Source: an uncultured Clostridia bacterium
GTDB lineage: Bacteria > Bacillota > Clostridia > Christensenellales > UBA1242
Assembly: GCA_934747885.1 (NCBI GenBank)
Contig: CAKVHE010000002.1
Location: 389,798 to 453,797 of the forward strand
Direction of reading: 5' to 3'
DNA: 64,000 nucleotides
A model generated the notes under the pieces. It worked only from the letters and a program-made list of their open reading frames with translations, ran no database searches and was not told where the DNA came from. Shown here one piece after another: positions 41,242 through 50,363 of the stretch. Both the position numbers and the translations under genes were made by a program. Numbering within the stretch: position 1 is the first letter of the stretch; the number at the start of each line of letters is the position of its first letter.

Positions 41242-42671
41242 TGGAATTTGACGTTGTTATAGGGCTAGAAGTTCATGTAGAACTAAACACAAAAACCAAA
41301 GTGTTTTGTGCTTGCAAAAACGTATTTGGCGGCGAACCAAACACCCATTGTTGCCCCGTTTGCATTGGTTTGCCGGGGGCGCTTCCACGCCTAAATAAAG
41401 AGGCTGTTAACAAAACTATTATTGCGGGCATTTCAACCAATTGTACCATATCAAACAAATTTGGGTTTGCGCGCAAAAACTACTACTATCCAGATTTGCC
41501 AAAAGCTTATCAAATTTCGCAAGACGAAACACCTATTTGCAGAAATGGTTTTATAGAAATTGAGGGTGATGACGGCAAACCTAAAAAAATACGCATCAAT
41601 CGTATTCATCTTGAAGAAGACGCGGGCAAACTTACACACAGCAATCTTGGCGAGAGTTATGTAGATTACAATCGTTGTGGCGTTCCGCTAATAGAAACTG
41701 TTAGCGAACCGGATATATCTTCGGCAAAAGAGGCCATTGCGTACTTAAACCAATTAAAAGATTTATACAAGAGTATTGGCGTTTCAGACTGCAAAATGGA
41801 ACAAGGCTCACTTAGATGCGATGTAAATATTTCGTTAAAGCCAAAAGGCTCAATCAAACTTGGCAACCGAACCGAAATGAAAAACATCAACTCTTTTAAA
41901 GCCATAGAACGCGCAATTAACTATGAAGTTGCAAGGCAAAAATCTGTGCTAGAAAATGGGGGCAAAATTGAGGCTTGCACAATGCGTTGGGATGACGAGA
42001 AAAATGAGAATTTTGTAATGCGCTCCAAAGAAGGCGCCAACGATTATCGTTTTTTCCCTGAGCCAGATATTTATGCAACCGAAATTTCGGCGTCTGAAAT
42101 ATCTGCACTAAAGTCGCAAATTCCAGTACTGCCTAATGATGTGAAAAATCGTTTGATTAACGAGTTTGGCCTTGGCGACTATGATGCAAAACTTATTTCG
42201 AGAGATAAGAGCATTTGGAACCTATTTTTTGATAGTTATAAACTTTTACCAAATGCAAAAGTTATCGCAAACTGGATTACTAGCGAAGTAAACAAAAAAC
42301 TTAACAGTGACCTCGAAGAGGAAATTATCGTAAAAATATCGGCAAAAGAACTTACCGATATTATAAAATTTTACACCGAAAACAAAATTAGCCAACAAAG
42401 CGCGCGCGACCTCATTGAACTTATTTGGAATGGTGACAAAAGTGGGGTAGATAACTTGGTTGCCACTCACAATATGCAAATTGTCAGTGACACGGGTGCA
42501 GTTGAAAAATTGGTGGATGAAGTACTGACAAACAACCCAAAGGCAGTAGCTGACTACAAGGCAGGTAACACCAAAGTTATGGCATTTTTGGTAGGACAAG
42601 CCATGAAAGCAAGCAAAGGCAAAGCCGATAGCAAACTGGTGAACAGTTTGTTGCTTGAAAAATTAAAGTAG
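41241..42671 (+). CDS. gatB: Aspartyl/glutamyl-tRNA amidotransferase subunit GatB
   Basis: GatB activates misacylated tRNA by phosphorylation and transfers ammonia. The 476-residue protein opens with VVIGLEVHVELNTKTKVFC, carries the zinc-binding CAC..HCCPVC cluster and the tRNA-kinase segment (GSLRCDVNIS, NRTEMKNINSF), and ends in the YqeY-like helical domain (ARDLIELIW). It is preceded by GGAG within gatA. Intact. Confidence 0.97.
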   Translation: MEFDVVIGLEVHVELNTKTKVFCACKNVFGGEPNTHCCPVCIGLPGALPRLNKEAVNKTIIAGISTNCTISNKFGFARKNYYYPDLPKAYQISQDETPICRNGFIEIEGDDGKPKKIRINRIHLEEDAGKLTHSNLGESYVDYNRCGVPLIETVSEPDISSAKEAIAYLNQLKDLYKSIGVSDCKMEQGSLRCDVNISLKPKGSIKLGNRTEMKNINSFKAIERAINYEVARQKSVLENGGKIEACTMRWDDEKNENFVMRSKEGANDYRFFPEPDIYATEISASEISALKSQIPVLPNDVKNRLINEFGLGDYDAKLISRDKSIWNLFFDSYKLLPNAKVIANWITSEVNKKLNSDLEEEIIVKISAKELTDIIKFYTENKISQQSARDLIELIWNGDKSGVDNLVATHNMQIVSDTGAVEKLVDEVLTNNPKAVADYKAGNTKVMAFLVGQAMKASKGKADSKLVNSLLLEKLK

Positions 42672-42681
42672 GTACAAACAA

Positions 42682-43566
42682 ATGCAAAGTATGACGGGAT
42701 ATGGCAAAGGCGCTATCGCTCTCAGCCAAAATTATGTGATAGAACTAAAATCGGTAAATGGCAGATTTTTGGATATAAACGTTAAAGCCGGCAAACAATT
42801 TTTGCCCTATGAAAACGAAATAAAAAGATATCTGCAATCTAGGCTTAGTCGTGGCACAGTGGATGTGATTATTAGTCGCGCTGGAAGCGCGGAAGAAGCA
42901 AGTGGATTAAATGTTGTTATAAACACCGACCTTGCTCAAAAAATTGCTGAGCAAAACAAGTTGCTAGCCGACGCATTAAACATTCCCGAAAATATGACAG
43001 CAAAGGACCTATTAAGGTTTGAAAAGGTTATGTCGGTAGAAACAGTCGAAGAAGATCCCGACGCGCTAAAAAAGGCGCTTTTTGAGGGTTTGATGGCTGC
43101 CACTGATGCTTTGCTTGTTGAAAGGCAAAAAGAAGGCAAAAATCTTAAAGCCGATCTAAAAGAACATTTGGATGAAATGGAAAGTTTGACCAATTTTGCA
43201 AAGCAAAAAGCGCCGCAAGTGGTGGAAGAATATGCTCAAAAACTAGAAGCGCGTCTTAACGAAATTTTGAGTGCAAAAATGGTGGAACTTGACCAGACTT
43301 TACTTTTAAACGAAGTTGCAATTTTTGCCGATAAAGCGGACGTAAATGAAGAAATTTCTAGACTATTTAGCCACTTAAAACGTTTTAATGAACTTTTGGT
43401 GGTAAATAGACCAATAGGTAAAGAAATTGAATTTTTATCGCAAGAAATGACGCGTGAAATAAACACGCTGGGCTCAAAAGCAAACAATATTGAGCTCACA
43501 AATTGTGTACTAAAACTTAAATGTGAAAACGAAAAAATTAAAGAACAATTACGCAATGTGGAATAA
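42682..43566 (+). CDS. yicC: YicC/YloC family endoribonuclease
   Basis: This 294-residue protein has the YicC family ends: QSMTGYGKGAIAL with ELKSVNGRFLDINVK near the start and LLVVNRPIGKEIEFLSQEM then REINTLGSKAN at the end. YicC and YloC have been reported as RNA endonucleases. It follows gatB by ten bases, an unusual neighbourhood, since yloC usually precedes gmk-rpoZ; here gmk is absent and rpoZ comes a kilobase later. Confidence 0.92.
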   Translation: MQSMTGYGKGAIALSQNYVIELKSVNGRFLDINVKAGKQFLPYENEIKRYLQSRLSRGTVDVIISRAGSAEEASGLNVVINTDLAQKIAEQNKLLADALNIPENMTAKDLLRFEKVMSVETVEEDPDALKKALFEGLMAATDALLVERQKEGKNLKADLKEHLDEMESLTNFAKQKAPQVVEEYAQKLEARLNEILSAKMVELDQTLLLNEVAIFADKADVNEEISRLFSHLKRFNELLVVNRPIGKEIEFLSQEMTREINTLGSKANNIELTNCVLKLKCENEKIKEQLRNVE

Positions 43567-43622
43567 CGGTCTATCTTGGCATATCTATAATTGTCTTATG
43601 TCCTTAACTTAATATATAAATG

Positions 43623-43651
43623 TTGACAAAAAGGGCTTTGTGTGGTAAATA
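43623..43651 (+). promoter_or_regulatory. Promoter of yjjX
   Basis: TTGACA (43623-43628), 17 bases, TAAATA (43646-43651). It implies a leader of about 160 bases before ATG 43819, containing a hairpin near 43700-43721 (GAAAATCTT with AAGATCTTC, one mismatch) and no supported gene. Confidence 0.65.
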
Positions 43652-43818
43652 TATATTCACATATAATCCCTTTTGACCATTCCGGATTTATATTACGGGG
43701 AAAATCTTTTCAAGATCTTCTTATGAATGGCAATAAAACAAACAAAATTATTTGGCTGTTTTTATTGTTTATTCTTAGGAAGATTTTTTTATTGCAGCCG
43801 ACAAAAAGGAGAAAAATT

Positions 43819-44352
43819 ATGAAAGTATTGATTGGAACAAAAAATCCGGGAAAAATTGAAGGAGCAAGAAGAGCGCTAAGCCACTATTTTAAAGATTTTA
43901 AGATAGAAGGCGTTAAGGTAAACTCAAATGTAAGCGACGAGCCGGTGGGCGTCGAAACTTATGCAGGGGCAAACAATAGGGTAGACAACCTTATTAAGTA
44001 TGCCAAAGAGCAAAAAATAAACGCTGACCTATTTATGGCGGTTGAGTCTGGCATAACAAGAGATTTGGGCTTTTGGGTAATAACCAACGTAGCAGTCATC
44101 AAAGACGGCAAAGGCGGAGAAGGCAAGGGTACAAGTGCTAGTTTTCCAGTACCCGACAAATACATTGAACCTATAATAAAAGAAACGCTTGGTACCGTTA
44201 TGGATAGAATATTTAACGAAAGTGACCTTAGAAGTTCAACGGGCGGGGTTGGACTTTTAACCCACAATATTATCACGCGTATTGATCTTAACGAACAAGC
44301 GTTTGTTATGGCGTTAACTCAATTTGTTAACGAGGACGTTTGGGAAAATTAA
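43819..44352 (+). CDS. yjjX: Inosine/xanthosine triphosphatase (YjjX, DUF84)
   Basis: This house-cleaning NTPase family removes ITP and XTP. The 177-residue protein has the DUF84 start VLIGTKNPGKIEGARRAL, SDEPVGVETYAGANNR, AVESGITRD and SSTGGVGLLTHNIITR. ATG 43819 follows AAAAGGAG; an upstream in-frame extension from GTG 43642 overlaps the promoter and is rejected. It is flanked by its own promoter and terminator. Confidence 0.9.
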   Translation: MKVLIGTKNPGKIEGARRALSHYFKDFKIEGVKVNSNVSDEPVGVETYAGANNRVDNLIKYAKEQKINADLFMAVESGITRDLGFWVITNVAVIKDGKGGEGKGTSASFPVPDKYIEPIIKETLGTVMDRIFNESDLRSSTGGVGLLTHNIITRIDLNEQAFVMALTQFVNEDVWEN

Positions 44353-44381
44353 AAGCCTATCGCAAAAATTAGTTTAATAAT

Positions 44382-44415
44382 GGAACTTTGCATTTTTGGC
44401 AAAGTTCCTTTTTTT
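44382..44415 (+). terminator. Intrinsic terminator after yjjX
   Basis: GGAACTTTGC pairs with GCAAAGTTCC over a seven-base loop, followed by seven T. Confidence 0.93.
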
Positions 44416-44495
44416 GCATTAAAATGGCTGCAAATTGACTACAATTTGTATATAAAAAATTTATAAAATTTTTTTAAATATGCCTCAATTTTTGT

Positions 44496-44525
44496 TTGTA
44501 AAGCCACAATCGATTGTGGTATAAT
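44496..44525 (+). promoter_or_regulatory. rpoZ promoter with a perfect 16-bp palindrome in the spacer
   Basis: TTGTAA (44496-44501), 18 bases, TATAAT (44520-44525). The spacer holds CCACAATCGATTGTGG (44504-44519), a perfect inverted repeat abutting the -10. This is the position of a repressor operator; no regulator can be named. Confidence 0.65.
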
Positions 44526-44547
44526 ACAATAAGTTAGGGAGAAAAGT

Positions 44548-44742
44548 ATGTCACTTAATTATCCATCAATCGACAAATTGGTAGAACTTACCGGCAACAA
44601 ATATGCGCTTTCGGTTTTAGTCGCAAAAAAGGCAAAAGAACTTGCAATTTCTAGAGCTGACTATTTTAGCGAAAACCGCCAACGTAAACCTGTTACCGTT
44701 GCAGCGGAAGAATTATTTTTAGGAAAATATCATAAATCATAA
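44548..44742 (+). CDS. rpoZ: RNA polymerase omega subunit
   Basis: Omega stabilises the beta' subunit. The 64-residue protein shows YPSIDKLVELTGNKYALSVL and VAKKAKELA, then VTVAAEELFLGK. ATG 44548 follows AGGGAGAAA. It is first in a long run with priA, def, fmt, rlmN and rpe, under the palindrome-containing promoter. Confidence 0.93.
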   Translation: MSLNYPSIDKLVELTGNKYALSVLVAKKAKELAISRADYFSENRQRKPVTVAAEELFLGKYHKS

Positions 44743-44772
44743 TTTGGTTTATGAATTTTTTGTTGCAGTTTT

Positions 44773-44816
44773 TTGGTTGGCGTGGGGAACTCCTTGCACC
44801 AACTTTTGTTTTTAAG
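44773..44816 (+). other. Hairpin between rpoZ and priA, possible attenuator
   Basis: GTTGG and CCAAC enclose a smaller GGAACTCC hairpin, followed by CTTTTGTTTTT. The stem is short and interrupted, so termination is uncertain; it may only set the rpoZ-to-priA ratio. Confidence 0.3.
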
Positions 44817-44823
44817 GAAAAAT

Positions 44824-47028
44824 ATGTACGCCAAAATAATTGTAGATATAGCCAGCAGTAATGTAGATAAAATTTTTGAGTATGTCGCAGACGATACCAT
44901 ATCGGTCGGCGACCGTGTTTTGGTTCCGTTTGGACCACGCAAAATTGAAGGTTATGTCGTGGGTCTTTCGAACGAAAGTGAATTCGATCCCAAAAAACTA
45001 AAACCAATCTTTTGTAAACTAGATGATATGCCTGTTTTAACCAATGAACAACTAAAACTTGCTGAGTTTATGAAAAAGACCTTTTATATTGGTTTTGCAG
45101 ATTGCATTAGACTTTTTTTGCCACCCGAACTTAGAAGTGGAAAGGTAAAAGAGCTTTTCAAAACTTGGATTTATATCACTGATGAAAACAGAGCAAAAGA
45201 GTTTTTGGCTGGCGCCAAAGTAAACGCAAAAAATCAAATTGGCATTATTGAGTACTTATTAAAAAATGGCAAAACCAGTCAAGTAGAAATAAACAAATTG
45301 TTTTCATCGGCAACCACCAAAAAACTCTTAAATGAAGGCATTTTGACAGCCGAAAAAGAAGCGTTTGCTCGCGCACCTTACAAAGATTTGGGCGCGGGAG
45401 AAGACAAAAAAATTTGTTTAACCCCCTCTCAGCAAAAAGTCGTGGACACTATAAATGGTACCCCAAATCATCGTTATTTGTTGCATGGCGTAACAGGAAG
45501 TGGCAAAACCGAAGTTTATATGCATCTAATTGCGGACTGCTTAAAACGGGGTAAAACGGCAATTTGTTTGGAACCTGAAATATCACTCACACCGCAACTT
45601 ATGATGAATTTTAGACAGCGTTTTGGCGACACGGTGGCACTTTTGCATAGCGGGCTATCGGCGGGTGAACGCTTTGATGAATGGAAGCGAATATTGCGTG
45701 GTGACGCAAAAATTATTGTTGGCGCTCGTTCGGCAATTTTTGCACCCGCAAAAAATATTGGAATAATTATTATGGACGAAGAACACGAAAGTTCTTATGT
45801 TAGTGAGAGCCACCCTCGTTTTGTTACCTCCACTATTGCAGAATTTAGACAACAATACAACGAGTGCACTTTGCTACTTGGCAGTGCCACACCATCGATG
45901 AACAGTTATCATAAGGCAATAACGGGAGAATATAGTTTGCTTAGTTTGCCAGAGCGGGTAAACGGCAAAAAAATGCCACCGATAAACATCGTAGATATGG
46001 GGCTGGAACTTGCGCTTGGAAACCCAGGAATTTTTTCAAACGCGCTTATTTCCGCGCTAGAAAAATGTATAAAAGAAAACAATCAAGCTATATTGTTTAT
46101 AAACAGGCGTGGGTTTGCCTCTTTTGTGCAATGCAGGGAGTGCGGTTTTGTGGCAAAATGTCCCGATTGTGATGTTCCGCTTGCTCTTCACAAAGAAGAC
46201 CACCAACTAAAATGTCATTATTGTGGCAGTAGGTTTAAGGTATTTACCGAATGCCCAGAATGTCATAGCACCAACTTAAAAATGGGCGCAATTGGCACCG
46301 AAAAAGTGGTTGAAGAATTGCATAAACTTTTTCCGGACGTAAAGGTTTTGCGTATGGATAACGACACCACCAAAACCAAAGACGCCACCGTTAAAATTTT
46401 GGATAGTTTTAGAAAAAAAGAGGCGCAAATTTTAGTTGGGACGCAAATGGTTGCCAAAGGGCATGATTTTCCAGCTGTAACGCTTGTTGGAATTTTGGAA
46501 CCCGATTTGAGTTTGTTTCAAACTTCCTATTTGTCTACCGAGCGCACTTTTGCGCTAGTAACGCAGGTTGCTGGTAGGGCAGGGCGTGCAAACTTTGACG
46601 GTACGGTAATTTTGCAAACCTATTCGCCAAAACATTATGTGTACCGAATGGCAAGTTGTTATGATTACCTAGCCTTTTATCGCAAGGAAATAAACCTAAG
46701 AGAAGTTACCAAGTTTCCGCCATTTTCGGTTATTGTTCGAGTACTGTTTACCAGTTTGGACGAAGACCTTGCAAAATCGGCACTACTGGAGTATTATATA
46801 GAAGTTGAAAAACTAAGAGCAAGTCGACCTAATGATTTTATTTATATAAACAAAATGAAGTCACCTATAAACAAGATTATGAAAAAGTTTAGGTGCCAAA
46901 TTTTGCTAAGACTAAGGCCTTCTGGCGCTGATGAAATTATTAAAAGTTTGTTTAGTATTTTGGATCAAAAAAAGCAAAATAGCAAAGTGCAAGTGTTTAT
47001 AGAAGTAAACGCACAAGATTTGAGGTAA
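44824..47028 (+). CDS. priA: Primosomal replication restart helicase PriA
   Basis: PriA restarts replication at repaired forks. The 734-residue protein has the N-terminal 3'-DNA-binding domain (IVDIASSNVDKIFEYVA), Walker A HGVTGSGKTEVYMHL, IIMDEEHESSY, eight zinc-binding cysteines (CRECGF..CPDC..CHYC..CPEC, about 455-500) and helicase motifs ILVGTQMVAKGHDFP and VAGRAGR. ATG 44824 after AAGGAAAA gives the family start; an in-frame ATG at 44773 lies in the intergenic hairpin. Confidence 0.96.
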   Translation: MYAKIIVDIASSNVDKIFEYVADDTISVGDRVLVPFGPRKIEGYVVGLSNESEFDPKKLKPIFCKLDDMPVLTNEQLKLAEFMKKTFYIGFADCIRLFLPPELRSGKVKELFKTWIYITDENRAKEFLAGAKVNAKNQIGIIEYLLKNGKTSQVEINKLFSSATTKKLLNEGILTAEKEAFARAPYKDLGAGEDKKICLTPSQQKVVDTINGTPNHRYLLHGVTGSGKTEVYMHLIADCLKRGKTAICLEPEISLTPQLMMNFRQRFGDTVALLHSGLSAGERFDEWKRILRGDAKIIVGARSAIFAPAKNIGIIIMDEEHESSYVSESHPRFVTSTIAEFRQQYNECTLLLGSATPSMNSYHKAITGEYSLLSLPERVNGKKMPPINIVDMGLELALGNPGIFSNALISALEKCIKENNQAILFINRRGFASFVQCRECGFVAKCPDCDVPLALHKEDHQLKCHYCGSRFKVFTECPECHSTNLKMGAIGTEKVVEELHKLFPDVKVLRMDNDTTKTKDATVKILDSFRKKEAQILVGTQMVAKGHDFPAVTLVGILEPDLSLFQTSYLSTERTFALVTQVAGRAGRANFDGTVILQTYSPKHYVYRMASCYDYLAFYRKEINLREVTKFPPFSVIVRVLFTSLDEDLAKSALLEYYIEVEKLRASRPNDFIYINKMKSPINKIMKKFRCQILLRLRPSGADEIIKSLFSILDQKKQNSKVQVFIEVNAQDLR

Positions 47029-47030
47029 CT

Positions 47031-47513
47031 ATGGCATATAGAAAAATTTACAAAGTAACGGATAAATTTGAAAATGAGTTTTTGCATAAAAAATCAAAAG
47101 ATGTTACAGTATTTGATGATCGTTTAAAAACTTTAATCAAAGATATGAAAGACACCGTAAAAAAAGCCAACGGTGCCGGACTTTCGGCCGTGCAAGTTGG
47201 CGTACTGCTTAGAGTTTTTATTGTTGACCAGGGCGACGGAGATTTTAAGGAATTTGTTAACCCAACTATCCTTTCTATCTCGGGCAACAACAAAATTTTA
47301 GAAGAAGGGTGCCTATCCGTGCCAAACGCCTATGCCAAAGTTAATAGGCCAAACAAGGTAAAAATTAAGGCCTATGACGAAAACGGAGAAGAGTTTTTTG
47401 GCGAAGCGACTGGCTTTACCGCCAAAGCAATTTGTCATGAGTACGACCACCTAGACGGTATTATTTACACCGAAAAGGCTTTGCCAAACACCTACACCCA
47501 AATTAAGGAGTAA
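47031..47513 (+). CDS. def: Peptide deformylase
   Basis: Def removes the formyl group from nascent proteins. The 160-residue metalloenzyme has motif 1 GAGLSAVQVG (Ser where Ala is more usual), motif 2 EEGCLSVPNAYAKV with the metal cysteine, and motif 3 CHEYDHLDGIIY with HExxH. It starts three bases after priA and is followed by fmt, the usual def-fmt pair. Confidence 0.96.
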   Translation: MAYRKIYKVTDKFENEFLHKKSKDVTVFDDRLKTLIKDMKDTVKKANGAGLSAVQVGVLLRVFIVDQGDGDFKEFVNPTILSISGNNKILEEGCLSVPNAYAKVNRPNKVKIKAYDENGEEFFGEATGFTAKAICHEYDHLDGIIYTEKALPNTYTQIKE

Positions 47514-47515
47514 TT

Positions 47516-48499
47516 ATGAGAATTATATTTTTAGGTACACCGGAATTTGCTATTCCAAGTTTGAAAAAAATTTTAGCATCAAATCATGAACTTATTGCTA
47601 TTGTAAGTCAACCGGACAAACAAAATGACCGTGGCAACAAAACAGTCTTTTCGCCAGTTAAAAAATTTGCAATAGAAAACAATATTCCGCTTTATCAATT
47701 TGCCAAAATTTCACGCGATGGTGTGGAAGACTTAAAGGCGCTTAATCCGGATATTATGATAACTGCTAGTTATGGACAAATTCTATCGCAACAAGTTATA
47801 GATATTCCAAAATACGGCATAATAAATGTGCACGCTTCCTTGCTACCAGAACTTAGAGGAGCATCACCAATTCAAACGGCAATTATTCGCGGCGAAGAAC
47901 GCACCGGTATTACCATTATGAAAACCGAGGCTGGGCTAGACACAGGTGACATAATACTAGCAAAGGCAACGCCAATTGGCGAAGACGAAACCGCGGGCGA
48001 ACTCTCGGCAAGATTGGCTGTAATTGGCGCCGACTTGCTTATGGAAGCGCTTGAACAAATTGAAAACGGACTAGCAACATATACCCAACAAGGACATGTG
48101 GATAGTGATGTTACCAGACGCATAACCAAAGAACAAGGCAAAATTATGTGGGCAAAAAGCGCAAAACAAATTAAGTGCCAAATTTTGGGGCAAAACCCAT
48201 CACCAATTGCATTTAGTTATTTAAATGGTGAACCGGTAAAAATTTACCGTGCGCGTGAAGCCAAAGAAATAAAATCTTCTACCAAAATTGTTGGCACTGT
48301 TTTGCCAGAGTCTTCAGCCAAAACAGGTTTGTTTGTGTCATGTGGACAAGGCGCGATTGAAATAACCGAACTACAATTTCCTGGCAAAAAGGTTATGCAC
48401 GGCGTTGACGCCATAAATGGCAGAAAAATTAAGGTGGGTGACCGTTTTGAAGAACTGGAAGCCACTGAAAATGTAAAGCCAATTGAAATAAAAGGATAA
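47516..48499 (+). CDS. fmt: Methionyl-tRNA formyltransferase
   Basis: Fmt formylates initiator tRNA. The 327-residue protein opens RIIFLGTPEFAIPSLKKIL and has the folate-site and catalytic segment NVHASLLPELRGASPIQ and TEAGLDTGDI, plus the C-terminal OB domain (HGVDAINGRKIKVGDRF). An AAGGAG SD lies in the end of def. rlmN follows directly; rsmB, often next, is absent. Confidence 0.96.
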   Translation: MRIIFLGTPEFAIPSLKKILASNHELIAIVSQPDKQNDRGNKTVFSPVKKFAIENNIPLYQFAKISRDGVEDLKALNPDIMITASYGQILSQQVIDIPKYGIINVHASLLPELRGASPIQTAIIRGEERTGITIMKTEAGLDTGDIILAKATPIGEDETAGELSARLAVIGADLLMEALEQIENGLATYTQQGHVDSDVTRRITKEQGKIMWAKSAKQIKCQILGQNPSPIAFSYLNGEPVKIYRAREAKEIKSSTKIVGTVLPESSAKTGLFVSCGQGAIEITELQFPGKKVMHGVDAINGRKIKVGDRFEELEATENVKPIEIKG

Positions 48500-48502
48500 C
48501 TT

Positions 48503-49546
48503 ATGAAAAGTATTTTACTAAATTACTCCGAAGATGAATTAAAAGAACTTTTGGTGACCAATCATAACTTCAAAAAATTTAGAGCCAAACAAGTGTATGA
48601 ATGGCTAACTAGCTATGTAGATTTTGACCAAATGAGCAATATAAGCCTAGAAGAACGCAAACTGCTGGCAGAAAATTATATTGCAAAACCAATTGAAATT
48701 TTTAAAACTTTTGAGTCTAATGACGGTACAATTAAGTTTTTGTTTAAACTAGTGCAGACCAACGATTTAATAGAAGGTGTGTTATTAAAGTACAAATATG
48801 GCTACACTTTGTGCGTGAGTTCGCAAGTTGGTTGCAGAATGGGCTGCAAGTTTTGTGCGTCTGGTCTAGATGGACTAAAACGCCACCTAGAAGCCGGAGA
48901 GATTATGGCGGAAGTACTGGCAGTTAATGCCTATCTTGGCGGCAGCGCTAGTGATCGAAAAGTGACCAATATTGTGCTTATGGGCAGTGGGGAACCACTA
49001 GACAACTTTGATAATGTTGTTAAATTTGTTAAGTTAATTGAGTCGCCAAACAGCTTGAATATTTCGCCTCGCAAAATTTCGCTTTCTACCTGTGGGCTTG
49101 CAAATAAAATTTATGAACTAACCGATCTCGATTTAAAACTTACCCTAACTATTTCTTTGCACTCAACCATAGATGAGGTGCGCAAAAAAATAATGAAGGT
49201 TGCAAATGTGTTTTCGCTTGATGAACTTTTAAAGAGTTTGCAATATTACTATCAAAAAACAAACAAGCGCATTATTTTTGAATACATTTTGTTGGACCTT
49301 AATACTACCGACCAAGACATAAAAAATATGGTAAAAATTTCTAAAATGTTTGATTGTCATTTCAATTTTATTAAGTATAATTATGTGCCAGAAAGCGGAC
49401 TAACCGGTCTAACGGACAAGCAAACACAAGAATTTTTTAACAAAGTAAAAGCGGCTGGCGTGTCGGCAACCATTCGCCGAACCTTAGGCGACGATTTAGA
49501 AGGCGCTTGCGGGCAGTTGCGTCGTAGATATTTGGATAAAGTTTAG
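48503..49546 (+). CDS. rlmN: 23S rRNA/tRNA A2503 methyltransferase RlmN
   Basis: RlmN is a radical-SAM enzyme that methylates C2 of A2503 in 23S rRNA. The 347-residue protein has the radical-SAM cysteines in SSQVGCRMGCKFCASG, the SAM-binding MGSGEPLDN, LHST, and the methyl-carrying cysteine near the C-terminus (EGACGQLRRRYL). It is three bases from fmt and eight bases from rpe. The rsmB, stp, prkC and rsgA genes that usually stand around here are missing. Confidence 0.96.
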   Translation: MKSILLNYSEDELKELLVTNHNFKKFRAKQVYEWLTSYVDFDQMSNISLEERKLLAENYIAKPIEIFKTFESNDGTIKFLFKLVQTNDLIEGVLLKYKYGYTLCVSSQVGCRMGCKFCASGLDGLKRHLEAGEIMAEVLAVNAYLGGSASDRKVTNIVLMGSGEPLDNFDNVVKFVKLIESPNSLNISPRKISLSTCGLANKIYELTDLDLKLTLTISLHSTIDEVRKKIMKVANVFSLDELLKSLQYYYQKTNKRIIFEYILLDLNTTDQDIKNMVKISKMFDCHFNFIKYNYVPESGLTGLTDKQTQEFFNKVKAAGVSATIRRTLGDDLEGACGQLRRRYLDKV

Positions 49547-49554
49547 GAGAAACT

Positions 49555-50214
49555 ATGTTAAACAAAATAAAAATTTCGCCTAGCATCATTGCAAGCGATT
49601 ATAAAAACCGAGAACATTTGATTGCAACCCTAAAAGAATTGGAAGATTCGCCCGCATCATTTGTTCATTTGGATGTTATGGACGGCAAGTTTGTAAAGGA
49701 TGTAACCTTTGACGAAAGGTTGGTGGAATTTGTAAAAAACAACACTACTTTGCTTTTGGATGTGCATTTAATGGTTTATAAGCCTGAAGAGGTGGTGGAA
49801 AAATACCTAAAGGTTGGCGCAAACATTGTTTCGTTTCATATAGAATCTACCGACAAGCCTGAGCAAATTGCTAAAATTATCAAATCTTATGGCGCGCTTG
49901 CGGGAATTGCAATAAACCCATCAACGCCAGTGTCAAAAATTGATACACTATTAAAAACGGGTATGTTTGATCTAGTTTTGGTTATGAGTGTGGAACCGGG
50001 TAAGTGCGGGCAAGCCTTTTTAGATGGCTCCGCCGAAAAAGTGGCGCTAATTAAAAGACTTTTTAAGGTAGATGTTGAAGTTGATGGCGGCATAACGCTA
50101 GAAACTGCCGAACTTGCGCGTAAGGCCGGCGCCAATATTTTGGTGTCAGGTAGCACCATTTTTAAGGCAAAAAACAAAAAGGATATGATAAAAAAATTAG
50201 CCTGTGGGCGATAG
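49555..50214 (+). CDS. rpe: Ribulose-phosphate 3-epimerase
   Basis: Rpe interconverts ribulose 5-phosphate and xylulose 5-phosphate. The 219-residue TIM barrel has ISPSIIASDY, FVHLDVMDGKFVKDVTF (metal ligands), LLLDVHLMV, LVLVMSVEPGKCGQAF and VDGGITLETA. All metal-binding residues are present. It is followed by spoVM, as in B. subtilis (with thiN missing). Confidence 0.96.
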   Translation: MLNKIKISPSIIASDYKNREHLIATLKELEDSPASFVHLDVMDGKFVKDVTFDERLVEFVKNNTTLLLDVHLMVYKPEEVVEKYLKVGANIVSFHIESTDKPEQIAKIIKSYGALAGIAINPSTPVSKIDTLLKTGMFDLVLVMSVEPGKCGQAFLDGSAEKVALIKRLFKVDVEVDGGITLETAELARKAGANILVSGSTIFKAKNKKDMIKKLACGR

Positions 50215-50273
50215 TTAACCTAATTTCCCCAAGCTTCATAATATAAGTTAGGAAGCAAAATAGGGGGATAGTT

Positions 50274-50354
50274 ATGACAATTGTTTGTTATAAGGCGCCA
50301 AAGTGGCTGGCTGGAATTTTAAAAATTTTTAAAAAAGACACTAAGGGGAAATAA
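50274..50354 (+). CDS. spoVM: Stage V sporulation protein SpoVM
   Basis: SpoVM is a 26-residue amphipathic peptide that binds the convex forespore membrane and anchors the SpoIVA coat base. The peptide reads MTIVCYKAPKWLAGILKIFK then KDTKGK. It aligns with B. subtilis SpoVM over the Y-x-x-x-PK-x-L-x-GI core and has the same length. Pro9 matches the proline that is functionally critical in the family. ATG 50274 follows AGGGGGA. The gene lies between rpe and rpmB, the exact B. subtilis position, which makes the call strong despite the tiny size. Confidence 0.88.
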   Translation: MTIVCYKAPKWLAGILKIFKKDTKGK

Positions 50355-50363
50355 TTTAATAGT

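Noticed and set aside
43642..43818. N-terminal extension of yjjX starting at GTG 43642
   Set aside because: It overlaps the -10 of a good promoter and has no SD; ATG 43819 with AAAAGGAG gives the family length.
50237..50244. Sigma-E promoter (CATAATAT) upstream of spoVM
   Set aside because: No -35-like ATA element at the 16-18 base spacing, so the match is not better than chance in AT-rich DNA.
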